From Candidatus Omnitrophota bacterium (lineage in GTDB: Bacteria; Omnitrophota; Gorgyraeia; Gygaellales; Profunditerraquicolaceae): a stretch of DNA of 24,262 bases. Where the stretch lies: NCBI GenBank assembly GCA_028717055.1, contig JAQUOO010000007.1, forward strand, positions 1 to 24,262, written 5' to 3'. A program made the position numbers and the translations under genes. The notes under the pieces were generated by a model. The model was not told the origin of the DNA and did not search any database. It saw nothing but the letters and a program-made list of their open reading frames with translations. Positions 13,747 to 20,813 of this stretch are shown one piece after another. The number at the start of each line of letters is the position of its first letter. The stretch's first letter is position 1.

Positions 13747-14289
13747 TCAAATATTCTTTTTTACTTCCTGAATTATCGTTTCAACACTAGCCAAGCAGCC
13801 AACACCCTCATCCCCGCAAGCGAGCTTTCCGCTTCTGGGTTCAATGAATTTATACCCTAAAGATTTTAATTTTCCGATATTGTCCTGGGTTATTTTATTC
13901 TTAAACATATTATCATTCATCGCCGGAGCAATCAACACAGGCGCTTTTGTAGCGCAGATAACGCAAGTCAGCAGATCATCACAGATCCCGGCGCTGACTT
14001 TGGCAATGATATTTGCGGTTGCCGGCGCAATCAAAACCAAATCCGCTTTCTTCGCCAAAGATACATGCTCGATTTCCCAAGCCTCCGGAGAACTGAATAA
14101 CCCCTGATAAACTTTGTTTCCTGACAAGCTCTCAAAAAGTATGGGCTTGATCAACTCTTCGGATTCTTTGGTTTGGATAACGGTTACCGCAAAATTCGCC
14201 TCTTTTAACCTGCGAATTATTTCGCAAGCTTTATAAATAGCGACACTGGCAGTCACCCCTAAAATAACATTCTTTTCTTTCGCAGGCAT
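13747..14289 (-). CDS. coaC: Phosphopantothenoylcysteine decarboxylase (stand-alone CoaC flavoprotein)
   Basis: This enzyme decarboxylates 4'-phosphopantothenoylcysteine to phosphopantetheine in coenzyme A synthesis. The 180 residues match the flavodoxin-like CoaC half only (ILGVTASVAIYKACEIIRRL at the start). The active-site residues are visible: His75 in EHVSLAKKADLVLIAPATAN, the PAMN motif (122-125), and Cys158 in GKLACGDEGVG. Most bacteria fuse this to CoaB (phosphopantothenate-cysteine ligase). Here the gene stops after CoaC and is followed by tRNA-Cys, so CoaB must be encoded elsewhere. It starts 2 nt after the rpoZ stop, and gmk-rpoZ-coaC is a common bacterial cluster. Confidence 0.93.
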   Translation of the reverse strand: MPAKEKNVILGVTASVAIYKACEIIRRLKEANFAVTVIQTKESEELIKPILFESLSGNKVYQGLFSSPEAWEIEHVSLAKKADLVLIAPATANIIAKVSAGICDDLLTCVICATKAPVLIAPAMNDNMFKNKITQDNIGKLKSLGYKFIEPRSGKLACGDEGVGCLASVETIIQEVKKNI

Positions 14290-14291
14290 AA

Positions 14292-14501
14292 TTATTCTTT
14301 GGCTTTTGTCTTTTTAGCTTCCACCTTGCCTTCGGAAATCTCATGTAAAGCGACAGTAGAAGGCTTGGTGGTCGCCTTGTCTTCCACAAGCTTTGGCTGG
14401 CCTTCGGCAATCTCCAATGCCCTTTTGGCTGCCAAATTTACCAGTTTATAAATCGACTTCTCGCTCTTGTCCAGCATGTTTTCTCTTTCCGCATATCCCA
14501 T
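14292..14501 (-). CDS. rpoZ: RNA polymerase omega subunit
   Basis: This 69-residue protein has the omega core KSIYKLVNLAAKRALEIAEG and a short Lys-rich tail. Omega stabilises the beta' subunit and helps assemble RNA polymerase. GAGGAG lies upstream of ATG 14501. It sits between gmk and coaC, the standard gmk-rpoZ-coaBC context, which supports the call for a protein this small. Confidence 0.9.
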   Translation of the reverse strand: MGYAERENMLDKSEKSIYKLVNLAAKRALEIAEGQPKLVEDKATTKPSTVALHEISEGKVEAKKTKAKE

Positions 14502-14522
14502 TCCCTGCTCCTCGTTGTTGTA

Positions 14523-15113
14523 TTAACCTCTTATCTCTTTCAATATGATATCTCTAAGTTTTATTGAAGCCTGGGCCAAATTTTTATTTTTCAAGACATA
14601 ATCGTAGGCGCAAGAATTCTTAAGCTCTATCTCTGCTAATTTGATCCGTTCATTTATCTCCTCTTGTTTAGTTTTGGAGCACCTGCCCCTAATCCTTTTG
14701 CGCAATTCATTTATCGACGGAGCATCGATAAATATAGTGACTGTATTTTTTGGATACAGTTTCTTTAGCGCCTTTGCCCCGTTTAAATCCAGGCAAAGCG
14801 CCAGGTGTTTTCCCGCCTTCAGCTTCTCTTCAAGGAAATCCTTTTTAGTGCCGTAATAATAGCCTAAATATCTAGTCCATTCAAGGATTTTTTTGGACTT
14901 AACCAGGCGCAGAAATCCTCCGGGGCTGACAAAGAAATAATCCCGCCCCTGGCGTTCACCTGACCTTTTGGAACGGGTGGTTACGGAAATGGATTTGGCG
15001 AGCTTGTTTTTTAGCAACCTGTCTAGGAGAACGGTCTTAAGCAGCGTAGTTTTGCCCGAACCTGAAGGTCCGGAAATGACAAATATCAAACCCCGCATAC
15101 TTGCTTGATTCAT
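14523..15113 (-). CDS. gmk: Guanylate kinase
   Basis: Guanylate kinase converts GMP and ATP to GDP and ADP in purine nucleotide synthesis. Visible are the P-loop SGPSGSGKTTLL, the GMP-binding segment SVTTRSKRSGERQGRDYFF, a Tyr-rich YLGYYYGTKK segment, and the lid region with RIRGRCSK. About 196 residues is normal. The frame also offers GTG at 15116, but ATG 15113, sharing its A with the yicC TGA (TGATG), is the likelier start. A third Met six codons later would also leave the P-loop intact. Confidence 0.96.
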   Translation of the reverse strand: MNQASMRGLIFVISGPSGSGKTTLLKTVLLDRLLKNKLAKSISVTTRSKRSGERQGRDYFFVSPGGFLRLVKSKKILEWTRYLGYYYGTKKDFLEEKLKAGKHLALCLDLNGAKALKKLYPKNTVTIFIDAPSINELRKRIRGRCSKTKQEEINERIKLAEIELKNSCAYDYVLKNKNLAQASIKLRDIILKEIRG

Positions 15114-15940
15114 CACTCTATATTCTGCGCCTGCTCGCGAATTTTCTCGATCAGGCTTTTCATTTTGAGGACTTGGGCGGAAACAGAAACGTCGAAGGTT
15201 TTAGCCGCCATGGTGTTGGCTTCCCGCTGCATCTCCTGAGCGATAAAATCCAACTCCTTGCCTATTGTCCCTCCCTTAACAAGCTTATTTTTAAAATTGC
15301 GGATATGAAAACAAAGCCTGTCTATTTCCTCGGTAGTATCCGTATCCTTTACAAAACTGGCCCTTTCTTCGTCGGTAGTAAGATTTTTTAGTTTACCCTT
15401 AAGCGCTCTCTTCAATTTCAATATTATTGTCGAAAGCTCTAATCTTAATTCTTCGGCCTGCTTTCTCAGGTAACCCTGCAAGGCCTTCCCTTCTTTTATG
15501 CGCGTTTTGACTAAATTATCAATGGCCGCATTAACTGCTGTTTTTAATCCCGGCCAAACACTTTCAGGGGAAACCTTCTCTTCCTCTAGAGCCAAAACCC
15601 CCGGGAGATGTATCAGAGTATTCATATCCAGGCCGTCATCAATCATAAATTCATTTTTTATGCTGTTGATTCTGGCAATGTATTTTTTAAGAAGCTCCTT
15701 ATTGATAAAAACGTTTCCTTCTCTTCTTGCGCTGACATTAAGACTAAAGGTAACTCGTCCTCTTTTAACTTTCGATTCAATAGCTTTTTTTATCCTTTCC
15801 TCCATGGAAAGAGAACCTTCCGGTAGATGCAATACTGTTTCCAGAAACTTATGATTAGTGCTCCTTAATTCCACAGAGACCTTTCCCAGCAGAGGAATTA
15901 TCGTCTCAAAACTTCCGTAACCGGTCATACTCTGAATCAT
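15113..15940 (-). CDS. yicC: YicC-family endoribonuclease
   Basis: This 275-residue protein begins MIQSMTGYGSFE, the family signature, and ends with the conserved DUF1732 region (FIAQEMQREANTMAAKTFD, then SLIEKIREQAQNIE). YicC proteins are reported to act as RNases in RNA turnover. The glutamates of EMQREANT are conserved in the family. The AAGGA site lies 8 nt before ATG. The stop overlaps the gmk start, and yicC-gmk-rpoZ is a widely conserved cluster. Confidence 0.93.
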   Translation of the reverse strand: MIQSMTGYGSFETIIPLLGKVSVELRSTNHKFLETVLHLPEGSLSMEERIKKAIESKVKRGRVTFSLNVSARREGNVFINKELLKKYIARINSIKNEFMIDDGLDMNTLIHLPGVLALEEEKVSPESVWPGLKTAVNAAIDNLVKTRIKEGKALQGYLRKQAEELRLELSTIILKLKRALKGKLKNLTTDEERASFVKDTDTTEEIDRLCFHIRNFKNKLVKGGTIGKELDFIAQEMQREANTMAAKTFDVSVSAQVLKMKSLIEKIREQAQNIE

Positions 15941-15955
15941 CGCAACAATCCTTTT

Positions 15956-16459
15956 TTAAGCCCAGGTTTTTCCCTTATGCTCTTTACGCACGATTTCTTT
16001 TTGCGGATATAAATCCACGATTATTTCATCCGGATTAAACCAAAGCTTTATTTCTCTGGCTGCCTCATCCTCATTTGATGAAACGTGAATTACATTCTCA
16101 TAAACACCCGAGGTGGTTATCCGGCCGTATGAGCCGCGGATAGACGTCGGGTCAGCTTCTTCCGGATTAGTGGCTCCGGCTAAATCCCGGCATTTTTTTA
16201 TCGCGTCCCTTCCCCAATAAACCAAGGCCATGACCTTTTTACGATCATGCAGTTCACCCTGCAAATATTTAATAATCTCTCCAAAAAACGGTTTATCTTT
16301 TAGATGTTTATAATGCTCCTCTGCCAGTTCCTTGGGGACACGCGCGATCTTAGCCGCAATAATTTCCAGTTTTGTCTCGGATAAGCGCGTTAAGATATTC
16401 CCGGTCAAAGATTTCTTAAGTCCGTCCGGCTTGATTAAAATTAAAACTGCTTGATTCAT
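15956..16459 (-). CDS. ndk: Nucleoside-diphosphate kinase
   Basis: Ndk moves the terminal phosphate from ATP to other nucleoside diphosphates through a phospho-histidine. Visible are the N-terminal LILIKPDGLKK, GATNPEEADPTSIRGSYG and His125 in ENVIHVSSNEDEA. The residues after the active His are VSSN where most Ndk proteins have GSDS. At 167 residues it is longer than the usual 140, with about 25 extra C-terminal residues (VDLYPQKEIVRKEHKGK). Both features also occur in some other Ndk subgroups, so activity is expected. The ATG shares its A with the parB stop (TAATG), with GGGAGG upstream. Confidence 0.92.
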   Translation of the reverse strand: MNQAVLILIKPDGLKKSLTGNILTRLSETKLEIIAAKIARVPKELAEEHYKHLKDKPFFGEIIKYLQGELHDRKKVMALVYWGRDAIKKCRDLAGATNPEEADPTSIRGSYGRITTSGVYENVIHVSSNEDEAAREIKLWFNPDEIIVDLYPQKEIVRKEHKGKTWA

Positions 16460-17310
16460 TATTGCTTCCCTCCTCTGATAATGTTGGAAATCCTCTCCAA
16501 ATCTTCCGGGGAATAAAATTCAATAAAAATATGGCCTCTTTTTTTCATTTTATTAATCCTAACTTTAGTGGATAAAACATGTTGTAGCTCTTCCTCCAAC
16601 ACTGCCAAATATGGCTCGCGGCCTGCGCTTGCGACTTTGCGTTTTGGGGCCTTAGGCCTGCGCATCTTGATTAAACTTTCCAATTCTCTTACCGACAGAC
16701 CTTTCGATATTATTTCCTGTGTAAGCCTGCGTTGCAGGTTTTCATCTTCAACTTCAAGCAACGCCCGAGCGTGCGCAAAAGAAATTCTTTCTTTCTTAAG
16801 CTCTTCCTGTATTTCATGCGGAAGCTTGAGCAAACGCAGGGTATTGGCAACAGTAGCCCTCCCCTTACCCATAGCCTCGCTGATCTTTTCTTGCGTCACT
16901 TGAAATTTATCTATTAAATGCTGATACGCATGCGCTTCTTCAATTGGGTTTAAATTTTCCCTTTGAATGTTTTCGATTAAGGCGTACTCTAAAGAATCGC
17001 GGTCGTCAACATCCTTGACAATTATTGGTATCTCTTTGAGGCCCAAGGAGTTACAAGCGCGCAACCTTCTTTCTCCGGCAATCAACTCATAGGAATCACC
17101 TTTACGCCTGACCAAGAGCGGCTGAATTATTCCTTTTTCTTTTATGGATTGGGCCAATTCATCAATATGCTCCTGGACAAATTCTTCGCGCGGCTGAAAA
17201 GGATTAGGCTTAATTTGTTCCGGCTGGACATAAATAATCTCGTTCTTAACAATGGCTTCTTTCTCCGGGATTAAAGCAGTAATACCCTTGCCCAAAGCTT
17301 TTCTTTCCAT
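16459..17310 (-). CDS. parB: Chromosome partitioning protein ParB (CTP-dependent clamp)
   Basis: ParB loads at parS, slides as a CTP-gated DNA clamp and nucleates the origin-segregation complex. The 283 residues show the N-terminal ALGKGITALIP (ParA-contacting) motif, the CTP-binding GERRLRA (79-85), the ENIQRENLNPIEEA motif (113-126), a helix-turn-helix around 136-160 and a C-terminal dimerisation domain. AAGGAG lies 7 nt before ATG, which shares its A with the parA stop. Together with parA and the palindrome upstream it makes a chromosomal segregation locus about 3 kb from dnaA. Confidence 0.97.
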   Translation of the reverse strand: MERKALGKGITALIPEKEAIVKNEIIYVQPEQIKPNPFQPREEFVQEHIDELAQSIKEKGIIQPLLVRRKGDSYELIAGERRLRACNSLGLKEIPIIVKDVDDRDSLEYALIENIQRENLNPIEEAHAYQHLIDKFQVTQEKISEAMGKGRATVANTLRLLKLPHEIQEELKKERISFAHARALLEVEDENLQRRLTQEIISKGLSVRELESLIKMRRPKAPKRKVASAGREPYLAVLEEELQHVLSTKVRINKMKKRGHIFIEFYSPEDLERISNIIRGGKQ

Positions 17311-18107
17311 TAAGACTCTCCTTCTGGTTTAACCTGACTAGATTCAAAAGGTATTCCTAATATTTCTTGACACAGCTCTTTATATTTTTGGGCGCCTAGA
17401 GAATCTTTATCATATAGAAAAATTGGCTTGCCAAAACTTGGAGCTTCGGTAAGACGGATGTTACGCGGAATAACCGTATTGTAAACCCTGCCTTTAAAAT
17501 GGTTTCGGACTTCCTGAATTACTTCTTTGGTTAGATTGGTCCTAAAATCAGCCATGGTTAAAAGCACGCCCTCGATAGCAAGCCCCGGATTTATATTGTC
17601 TTTTACCAGCCGGATAGTATTATTAAGCTGGCTCAACCCCTCTAAGGCGTAATATTCACACTGCACCGGAATTAAAACAGAATCTGCCGCGCATAGACCA
17701 TTAATTGTAAGGAGCCCCAACGATGGTGGTGAATCAATAATAATAAAATCGAATTCGGATTTGGCTTTTTCCAGTGCCTTTTTTAGACGATATTCCCGGC
17801 CAAGAGAACCAACCAGCTCAACTTCTGCGCCAGTAAGATCCAGATTTGATGGTGCGATTAAGAGATTCGGAACTGCGGTAGGTTGAAGCACATCTTTGAT
17901 ATCCAATTCTTCAAGAAGAACATGATACGTGCTTTTCATAACTTTATGCTTATTCACCCCGCTGCCGCTAGTGGCATTTGCTTGAGGATCTAAATCAATA
18001 AGCATAACCTTCTTGCCCGCCACAGCAAGAAATACTGCAATATTAATTGCTGAAGTAGTTTTACCTGTGCCACCCTTCTGATTACAGACTGTAATTACCT
18101 TACCCAT
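17310..18107 (-). CDS. parA: Chromosome partitioning ATPase ParA (Soj)
   Basis: This 265-residue deviant-Walker ATPase forms the nucleoid-bound gradient that moves ParB-parS complexes. Visible are KGGTGKTTSA with signature Lys11 and catalytic Lys16, LIDLDPQANATSGSG, and the Walker B-type FIIIDSPPSLGLL. It has no N-terminal DNA-binding extension, so it is the chromosomal Soj type rather than a plasmid type Ia ParA. No clear Shine-Dalgarno precedes ATG 18107. A promoter and a perfect palindrome lie directly upstream, suggesting a separate transcript from jag. Confidence 0.97.
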   Translation of the reverse strand: MGKVITVCNQKGGTGKTTSAINIAVFLAVAGKKVMLIDLDPQANATSGSGVNKHKVMKSTYHVLLEELDIKDVLQPTAVPNLLIAPSNLDLTGAEVELVGSLGREYRLKKALEKAKSEFDFIIIDSPPSLGLLTINGLCAADSVLIPVQCEYYALEGLSQLNNTIRLVKDNINPGLAIEGVLLTMADFRTNLTKEVIQEVRNHFKGRVYNTVIPRNIRLTEAPSFGKPIFLYDKDSLGAQKYKELCQEILGIPFESSQVKPEGES

Positions 18108-18129
18108 TGATATTCATATAGTTACAAAT

Positions 18130-18145
18130 TGTTCCCCGGGGAACA
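18130..18145. promoter_or_regulatory. Perfect 16-bp palindrome, candidate parS site or parAB operator
   Basis: TGTTCCCCGGGGAACA is a perfect palindrome 22 nt upstream of the parA start. Its half-site TGTTCCCC matches the bacterial parS half-site TGTTTCAC/TGTTCCAC at 6-7 of 8 positions. It lies downstream of the predicted -10, so it would be inside the parA leader. That placement fits a parS site, an autorepression operator, or both. Confidence 0.55.
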
Positions 18146-18166
18146 TTTCAAATATTGCATATTTTT

Positions 18167-18194
18167 ATTATCTTAAATTCCCCCAAAAAGTCAA
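18167..18194 (-). promoter_or_regulatory. Predicted sigma70-type promoter of parAB
   Basis: The -35 TTGACT (18194-18189) and -10 GATAAT (18172-18167) are 16 nt apart, beginning 5 nt after the jag-N stop. This would give parA its own transcript with a leader of about 50 nt that includes the 16-bp palindrome. Confidence 0.6.
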
Positions 18195-18198
18195 GTAT

Positions 18199-18420
18199 TT
18201 ATTTTCCACTATGAGCAGATCCACCTTTAACAGAATCCCTGATTACACTTACTCGTACCATAGCTGGTTTTGCTCCGGGCATACCAAAAAGCCCTTTGGC
18301 TTCTTCGGTAAGAATTTCGATTTTAACTTTACTCCGCGGCAACTGTAATTGTTGAAGCGCTTTTTTAATAGCCTCTTCAACGTTTTTTCCTTCTATCTCT
18401 ACGCTCTTTTTAACTGTCAT
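18199..18420 (-). CDS. Jag-N-domain protein (KhpB/Jag N-terminal module only)
   Basis: This is a 73-residue protein. Its sequence (VEIEGKNVEEAIKKALQQL, then EEAKGLFGMPGAKPAMVRV) is the Jag_N domain that opens KhpB/Jag/EloR proteins. Those proteins normally continue into KH and R3H RNA-binding domains (about 200-300 residues in total). Here the gene stops after Jag_N and the parA promoter follows at once. The ATG overlaps the yidC stop by 4 nt, the canonical rpmH-yidD-yidC-jag position. It may act as a stand-alone adaptor, or the RNA-binding half may be encoded elsewhere. Family identity is good; function is not known. Confidence 0.85.
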   Translation of the reverse strand: MTVKKSVEIEGKNVEEAIKKALQQLQLPRSKVKIEILTEEAKGLFGMPGAKPAMVRVSVIRDSVKGGSAHSGK

Positions 18421-19940
18421 CTTGCCCTATTCATTCGCAACTGGAACACTAGCATCAACACACTATTGGTAAGCCAATATAAAACCAAACCTGAAGGCAT
18501 CCGGTAAAAGATAATCCCGAAGATAATCGGCATAATTATCAGCATCATCTTTTGTTGTTCAGCCGAAGCTCCGCTAGCTGATGTCGTAGTGAGCCTTTGC
18601 TGAAAAAACATCCCCAGCGCCATTATTATAGGCAAAATATTAAATTCGTTACCCAACATTGGCAAAGATACCGGCAAAGCAAATAATCGATCCGGCTCGG
18701 ATAAATCCTTAATCCAAAGAAATTTTGCGCCTTTTAAGACTACAGAACGCATAAGAGCATTATAAAGGGCAAAAAATATGGGCATTTGCAGTAACAAAGG
18801 CAGACATCCCCCAAGAGGATTAACTTTATGCAAACGATAAAGCTCCATAATTTCCTTGTTCATCTTCTGGGGATTATCTTTATACAGCTTTCTTAGTTCT
18901 TCTACTTTGGGCTGAATAGCTTGCATCTCTTTCATTGAACGCATTTGTTTAACCGAAAGAGGATACAATATAAAATAAACTAATATACTTAAAACTACTA
19001 TAGCCCAACCCCAATTGTGAAATAAACTATACAAGAATTCCAAAGCCTGCAAGAGTAATTGTGAAATGAAATCAAATGTGCCATAATATATTATCCCGGC
19101 CCAATTAGAATTGATACTGTTAAGCAATTTTAAATCTTGAGGTCCAATATAAACATTAAATAAATGTCCAATCTGACCTTTAGCTGGTATAACAATATTA
19201 TCACTATATAAGCCAACTTTGGATTCGGAATTGTCCAATCTATCCACAAACGAGCTATAATCCTTTTTAACTGGTTCAGCAATTAGACAAAAATATTGGT
19301 CTCTTAAACCAAGAATCTTTGTCTTATCTCCGCGATACTTTTTGGCGACAGATAAATGTAAAGATTTTTCCGGATTGACCACATATATATCTTGATAGCG
19401 CGATTGCACGTTGTTCCCTGAGAAATTCAAAACTCCAAGGACCAAAGAAGGTTTGATTGATAAAGCAGAGGGAGACAGGTTTTCAATCGTTATCTGCAAC
19501 TCCATTAAATAACTGGATTTAGGAAAAATAAAACTTTTGGTAACTCTCTTTGAACTATCTTTCGCGACAAAAACAATTTTCTCAGGTCCACTGCCGGCCT
19601 GAACATACTTGAGATTAATATCATCGGAAAAAAGACCCCATTTCAAAGGAAAAACATGGTCCTGAAAACCCTTGAAAACAACTTTATTAATCGCGGCATG
19701 GGTTTCATCAAAATATAAATCCATATTATTTCGATCTATCTTAATCAAGGAGGCTTTGGTTTCTGAGGGAAGAGCGGGCTGGTCTGATACTTCTTTGCTG
19801 AACTGAACAGCTTCTTTTTGCAGCTCCTTATTTGTTGTAACTGTTTTATTATCAACTGGTTGCATCTTAGAAGTAAATGCGGACCAGCTTATTAAAACCA
19901 ATAAAGATAGACCGATTGCCAATAGTAAACGTTTTTCCAT
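18417..19940 (-). CDS. yidC: Membrane protein insertase YidC
   Basis: YidC inserts and folds inner-membrane proteins with or without SecYEG. The 507-residue protein has the diderm architecture: an N-terminal transmembrane anchor (about 4-22), a large periplasmic beta-sandwich domain (about 25-290), then the conserved insertase core. The core includes WGWAIVVLSILVYFILYPLS, SMKEMQAIQPKVEELRKLYK, NPLGGCLPLLLQMPIFFALY and a C-terminal FYRMPSGLVLYWLTNS. GGAG lies 6 nt before ATG and the gene starts 3 nt after yidD. This large periplasmic domain is the best evidence in the window for an outer-membrane-bearing host. Confidence 0.97.
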   Translation of the reverse strand: MEKRLLLAIGLSLLVLISWSAFTSKMQPVDNKTVTTNKELQKEAVQFSKEVSDQPALPSETKASLIKIDRNNMDLYFDETHAAINKVVFKGFQDHVFPLKWGLFSDDINLKYVQAGSGPEKIVFVAKDSSKRVTKSFIFPKSSYLMELQITIENLSPSALSIKPSLVLGVLNFSGNNVQSRYQDIYVVNPEKSLHLSVAKKYRGDKTKILGLRDQYFCLIAEPVKKDYSSFVDRLDNSESKVGLYSDNIVIPAKGQIGHLFNVYIGPQDLKLLNSINSNWAGIIYYGTFDFISQLLLQALEFLYSLFHNWGWAIVVLSILVYFILYPLSVKQMRSMKEMQAIQPKVEELRKLYKDNPQKMNKEIMELYRLHKVNPLGGCLPLLLQMPIFFALYNALMRSVVLKGAKFLWIKDLSEPDRLFALPVSLPMLGNEFNILPIIMALGMFFQQRLTTTSASGASAEQQKMMLIIMPIIFGIIFYRMPSGLVLYWLTNSVLMLVFQLRMNRAR

Positions 19941-19943
19941 GAG

Positions 19944-20159
19944 CTACTCCAGTGGATCATACCCGGATTTTCCGGAAAAGGGATGACAAATCAAAATTCT
20001 CTTAAGCCCTTTAATAGATCCTTTAAAAAATCCATATTTAATAATTGCCTGACGGGTGTATTCCGAGCATGTGGGATTAAACCGGCAAGAGGCAGGCAAA
20101 AAACCTCTTATACAGGACTGATAGATCTTTATCAGGTTAAGCGAAACCCGGCTTAACAT
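19944..20159 (-). CDS. yidD: YidD, membrane protein insertion efficiency factor
   Basis: This 71-residue protein has the YidD signature: KIYQSCIRGFLPASCRFNPTCSEYTRQAI with three conserved cysteines, then GLKRILICHPFSGKSGYDPL. YidD is a small membrane-associated protein, encoded between rnpA and yidC in most bacteria, that helps YidC-dependent insertion. Here its ATG shares its A with the rpmH stop, so rnpA, which normally lies between them, is absent from this site. Confidence 0.95.
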   Translation of the reverse strand: MLSRVSLNLIKIYQSCIRGFLPASCRFNPTCSEYTRQAIIKYGFFKGSIKGLKRILICHPFSGKSGYDPLE

Positions 20160-20296
20160 TAAATAGTGAGCCTTTTTCGGCCTTTTTGCCTGCGCCGAGC
20201 TATTAATTTACGGCCGTTTTTTGTAGCCATCTTACTACGGAACCCATGACGCTTTTTGCCAACAATATTTGTTGGTGTTTTTAGATTTTTCTTCAT
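20159..20296 (-). CDS. rpmH: 50S ribosomal protein L34
   Basis: L34 is a 45-residue basic ribosomal protein; the diagnostic stretch is KRHGFRSKMATKNGRKLIAR followed by RRQKGRKRLTI. The frame stays open upstream to 20368, but the start at 20296 is chosen because AAGGAG lies 7 nt before it and the family length then fits. The stop overlaps the yidD ATG by 1 nt. It heads the yidD-yidC-jag operon facing dnaA, the usual origin arrangement. Confidence 0.96.
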   Translation of the reverse strand: MKKNLKTPTNIVGKKRHGFRSKMATKNGRKLIARRRQKGRKRLTI

Positions 20297-20303
20297 CTTC
20301 AAG

Positions 20304-20344
20304 CTCCTTAAACAAGCGTTTCCACTGGCGCATAATGCTTGTTT
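20304..20344 (-). promoter_or_regulatory. Leader hairpin and Shine-Dalgarno of rpmH
   Basis: Perfect 8-bp arms AAACAAGC (20344-20337) and GCTTGTTT (20317-20310) form a stem-loop whose 3' arm runs straight into the Shine-Dalgarno AAGGAG. The stem could tune ribosome access to the operon's first gene. Confidence 0.45.
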
Positions 20345-20391
20345 TACTCCGCGCAGAGCGCGATGCAATTGTTAATTAAGAATGGTTTTTA

Positions 20392-20419
20392 ATTATAGCA
20401 TAAAAGGGTTTGTCGTCAA
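20392..20419 (-). promoter_or_regulatory. Sigma70-type promoter of rpmH-yidD-yidC-jagN
   Basis: A near-consensus promoter: -35 TTGACG (20419-20414), 16-nt spacer, -10 TATAAT (20397-20392). Transcription would begin near 20385, giving a leader of about 90 nt that includes the hairpin before rpmH. The strength of the match fits a ribosomal-protein operon. Confidence 0.8.
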
Positions 20420-20813
20420 CCAGTAATTTGAGCTAAAGAACATTGTTATTGACATCTTATCCTTATTTATCCACAATCCCGTCGATAAGCAATTTTTGCA
20501 GATACGCGTTTACCGGGGTTTTTGACTGGCTATGTTTGCTAAAGTTTATTTCTCAAATCGGATATTGTGGATTCCCAGGTTATTTTAATTGACGGACCCA
20601 TAAATTATTGTATAATGGTTGGACGTTATCTATTTTACTTGCAAGGTTTTTAGCCTCTGCTATAATTGGTTGGCCGGAAACCACTGCTGGCAATTACTGT
20701 TTGTTTACTAAGAGGGTTTAGAAAAGAATAACGGCTCGATGATTCTAAGAAAATAACTTGTATGTTTTCCACAGAGTTATCCAAGCTGTGTATAAACTGT
20801 TAACAAGGTTAAT
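20400..20813. other. Candidate replication origin, left part (rpmH-dnaA intergenic region)
   Basis: This non-coding stretch of more than 400 nt lies between divergent rpmH and dnaA. DnaA-box-like 9-mers include TTATCCACA (20467-20475), a degenerate TTATCCTTA (20457-20465) and the reverse-strand GAATCCACA (20574-20566). A cluster just before dnaA holds TTTTCCACA (20765-20773), TTATCCAAG (20777-20785) and reverse-strand TTATACACA (20795-20787). The ATCCACAAT words at 20470 and 20565 are inverted relative to each other. Gene orientation switches here, as at most bacterial origins. The dnaA promoter also lies inside. Confidence 0.7.
20589..20616 (+). promoter_or_regulatory. Sigma70-type promoter of dnaA
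   Basis: The -35 TTGACG (20589-20594), 16-nt spacer and -10 TATAAT (20611-20616) form a near-consensus promoter. The leader would be about 190 nt and would contain the promoter-distal DnaA-box cluster, allowing DnaA autoregulation. Confidence 0.75.

Noticed and set aside
20297..20368. A 24-codon upstream extension of rpmH.
   Set aside because: The extension has no Shine-Dalgarno and would begin within about 20 nt of the predicted transcription start. The internal ATG at 20296 has AAGGAG at ideal spacing and gives the normal L34 length.
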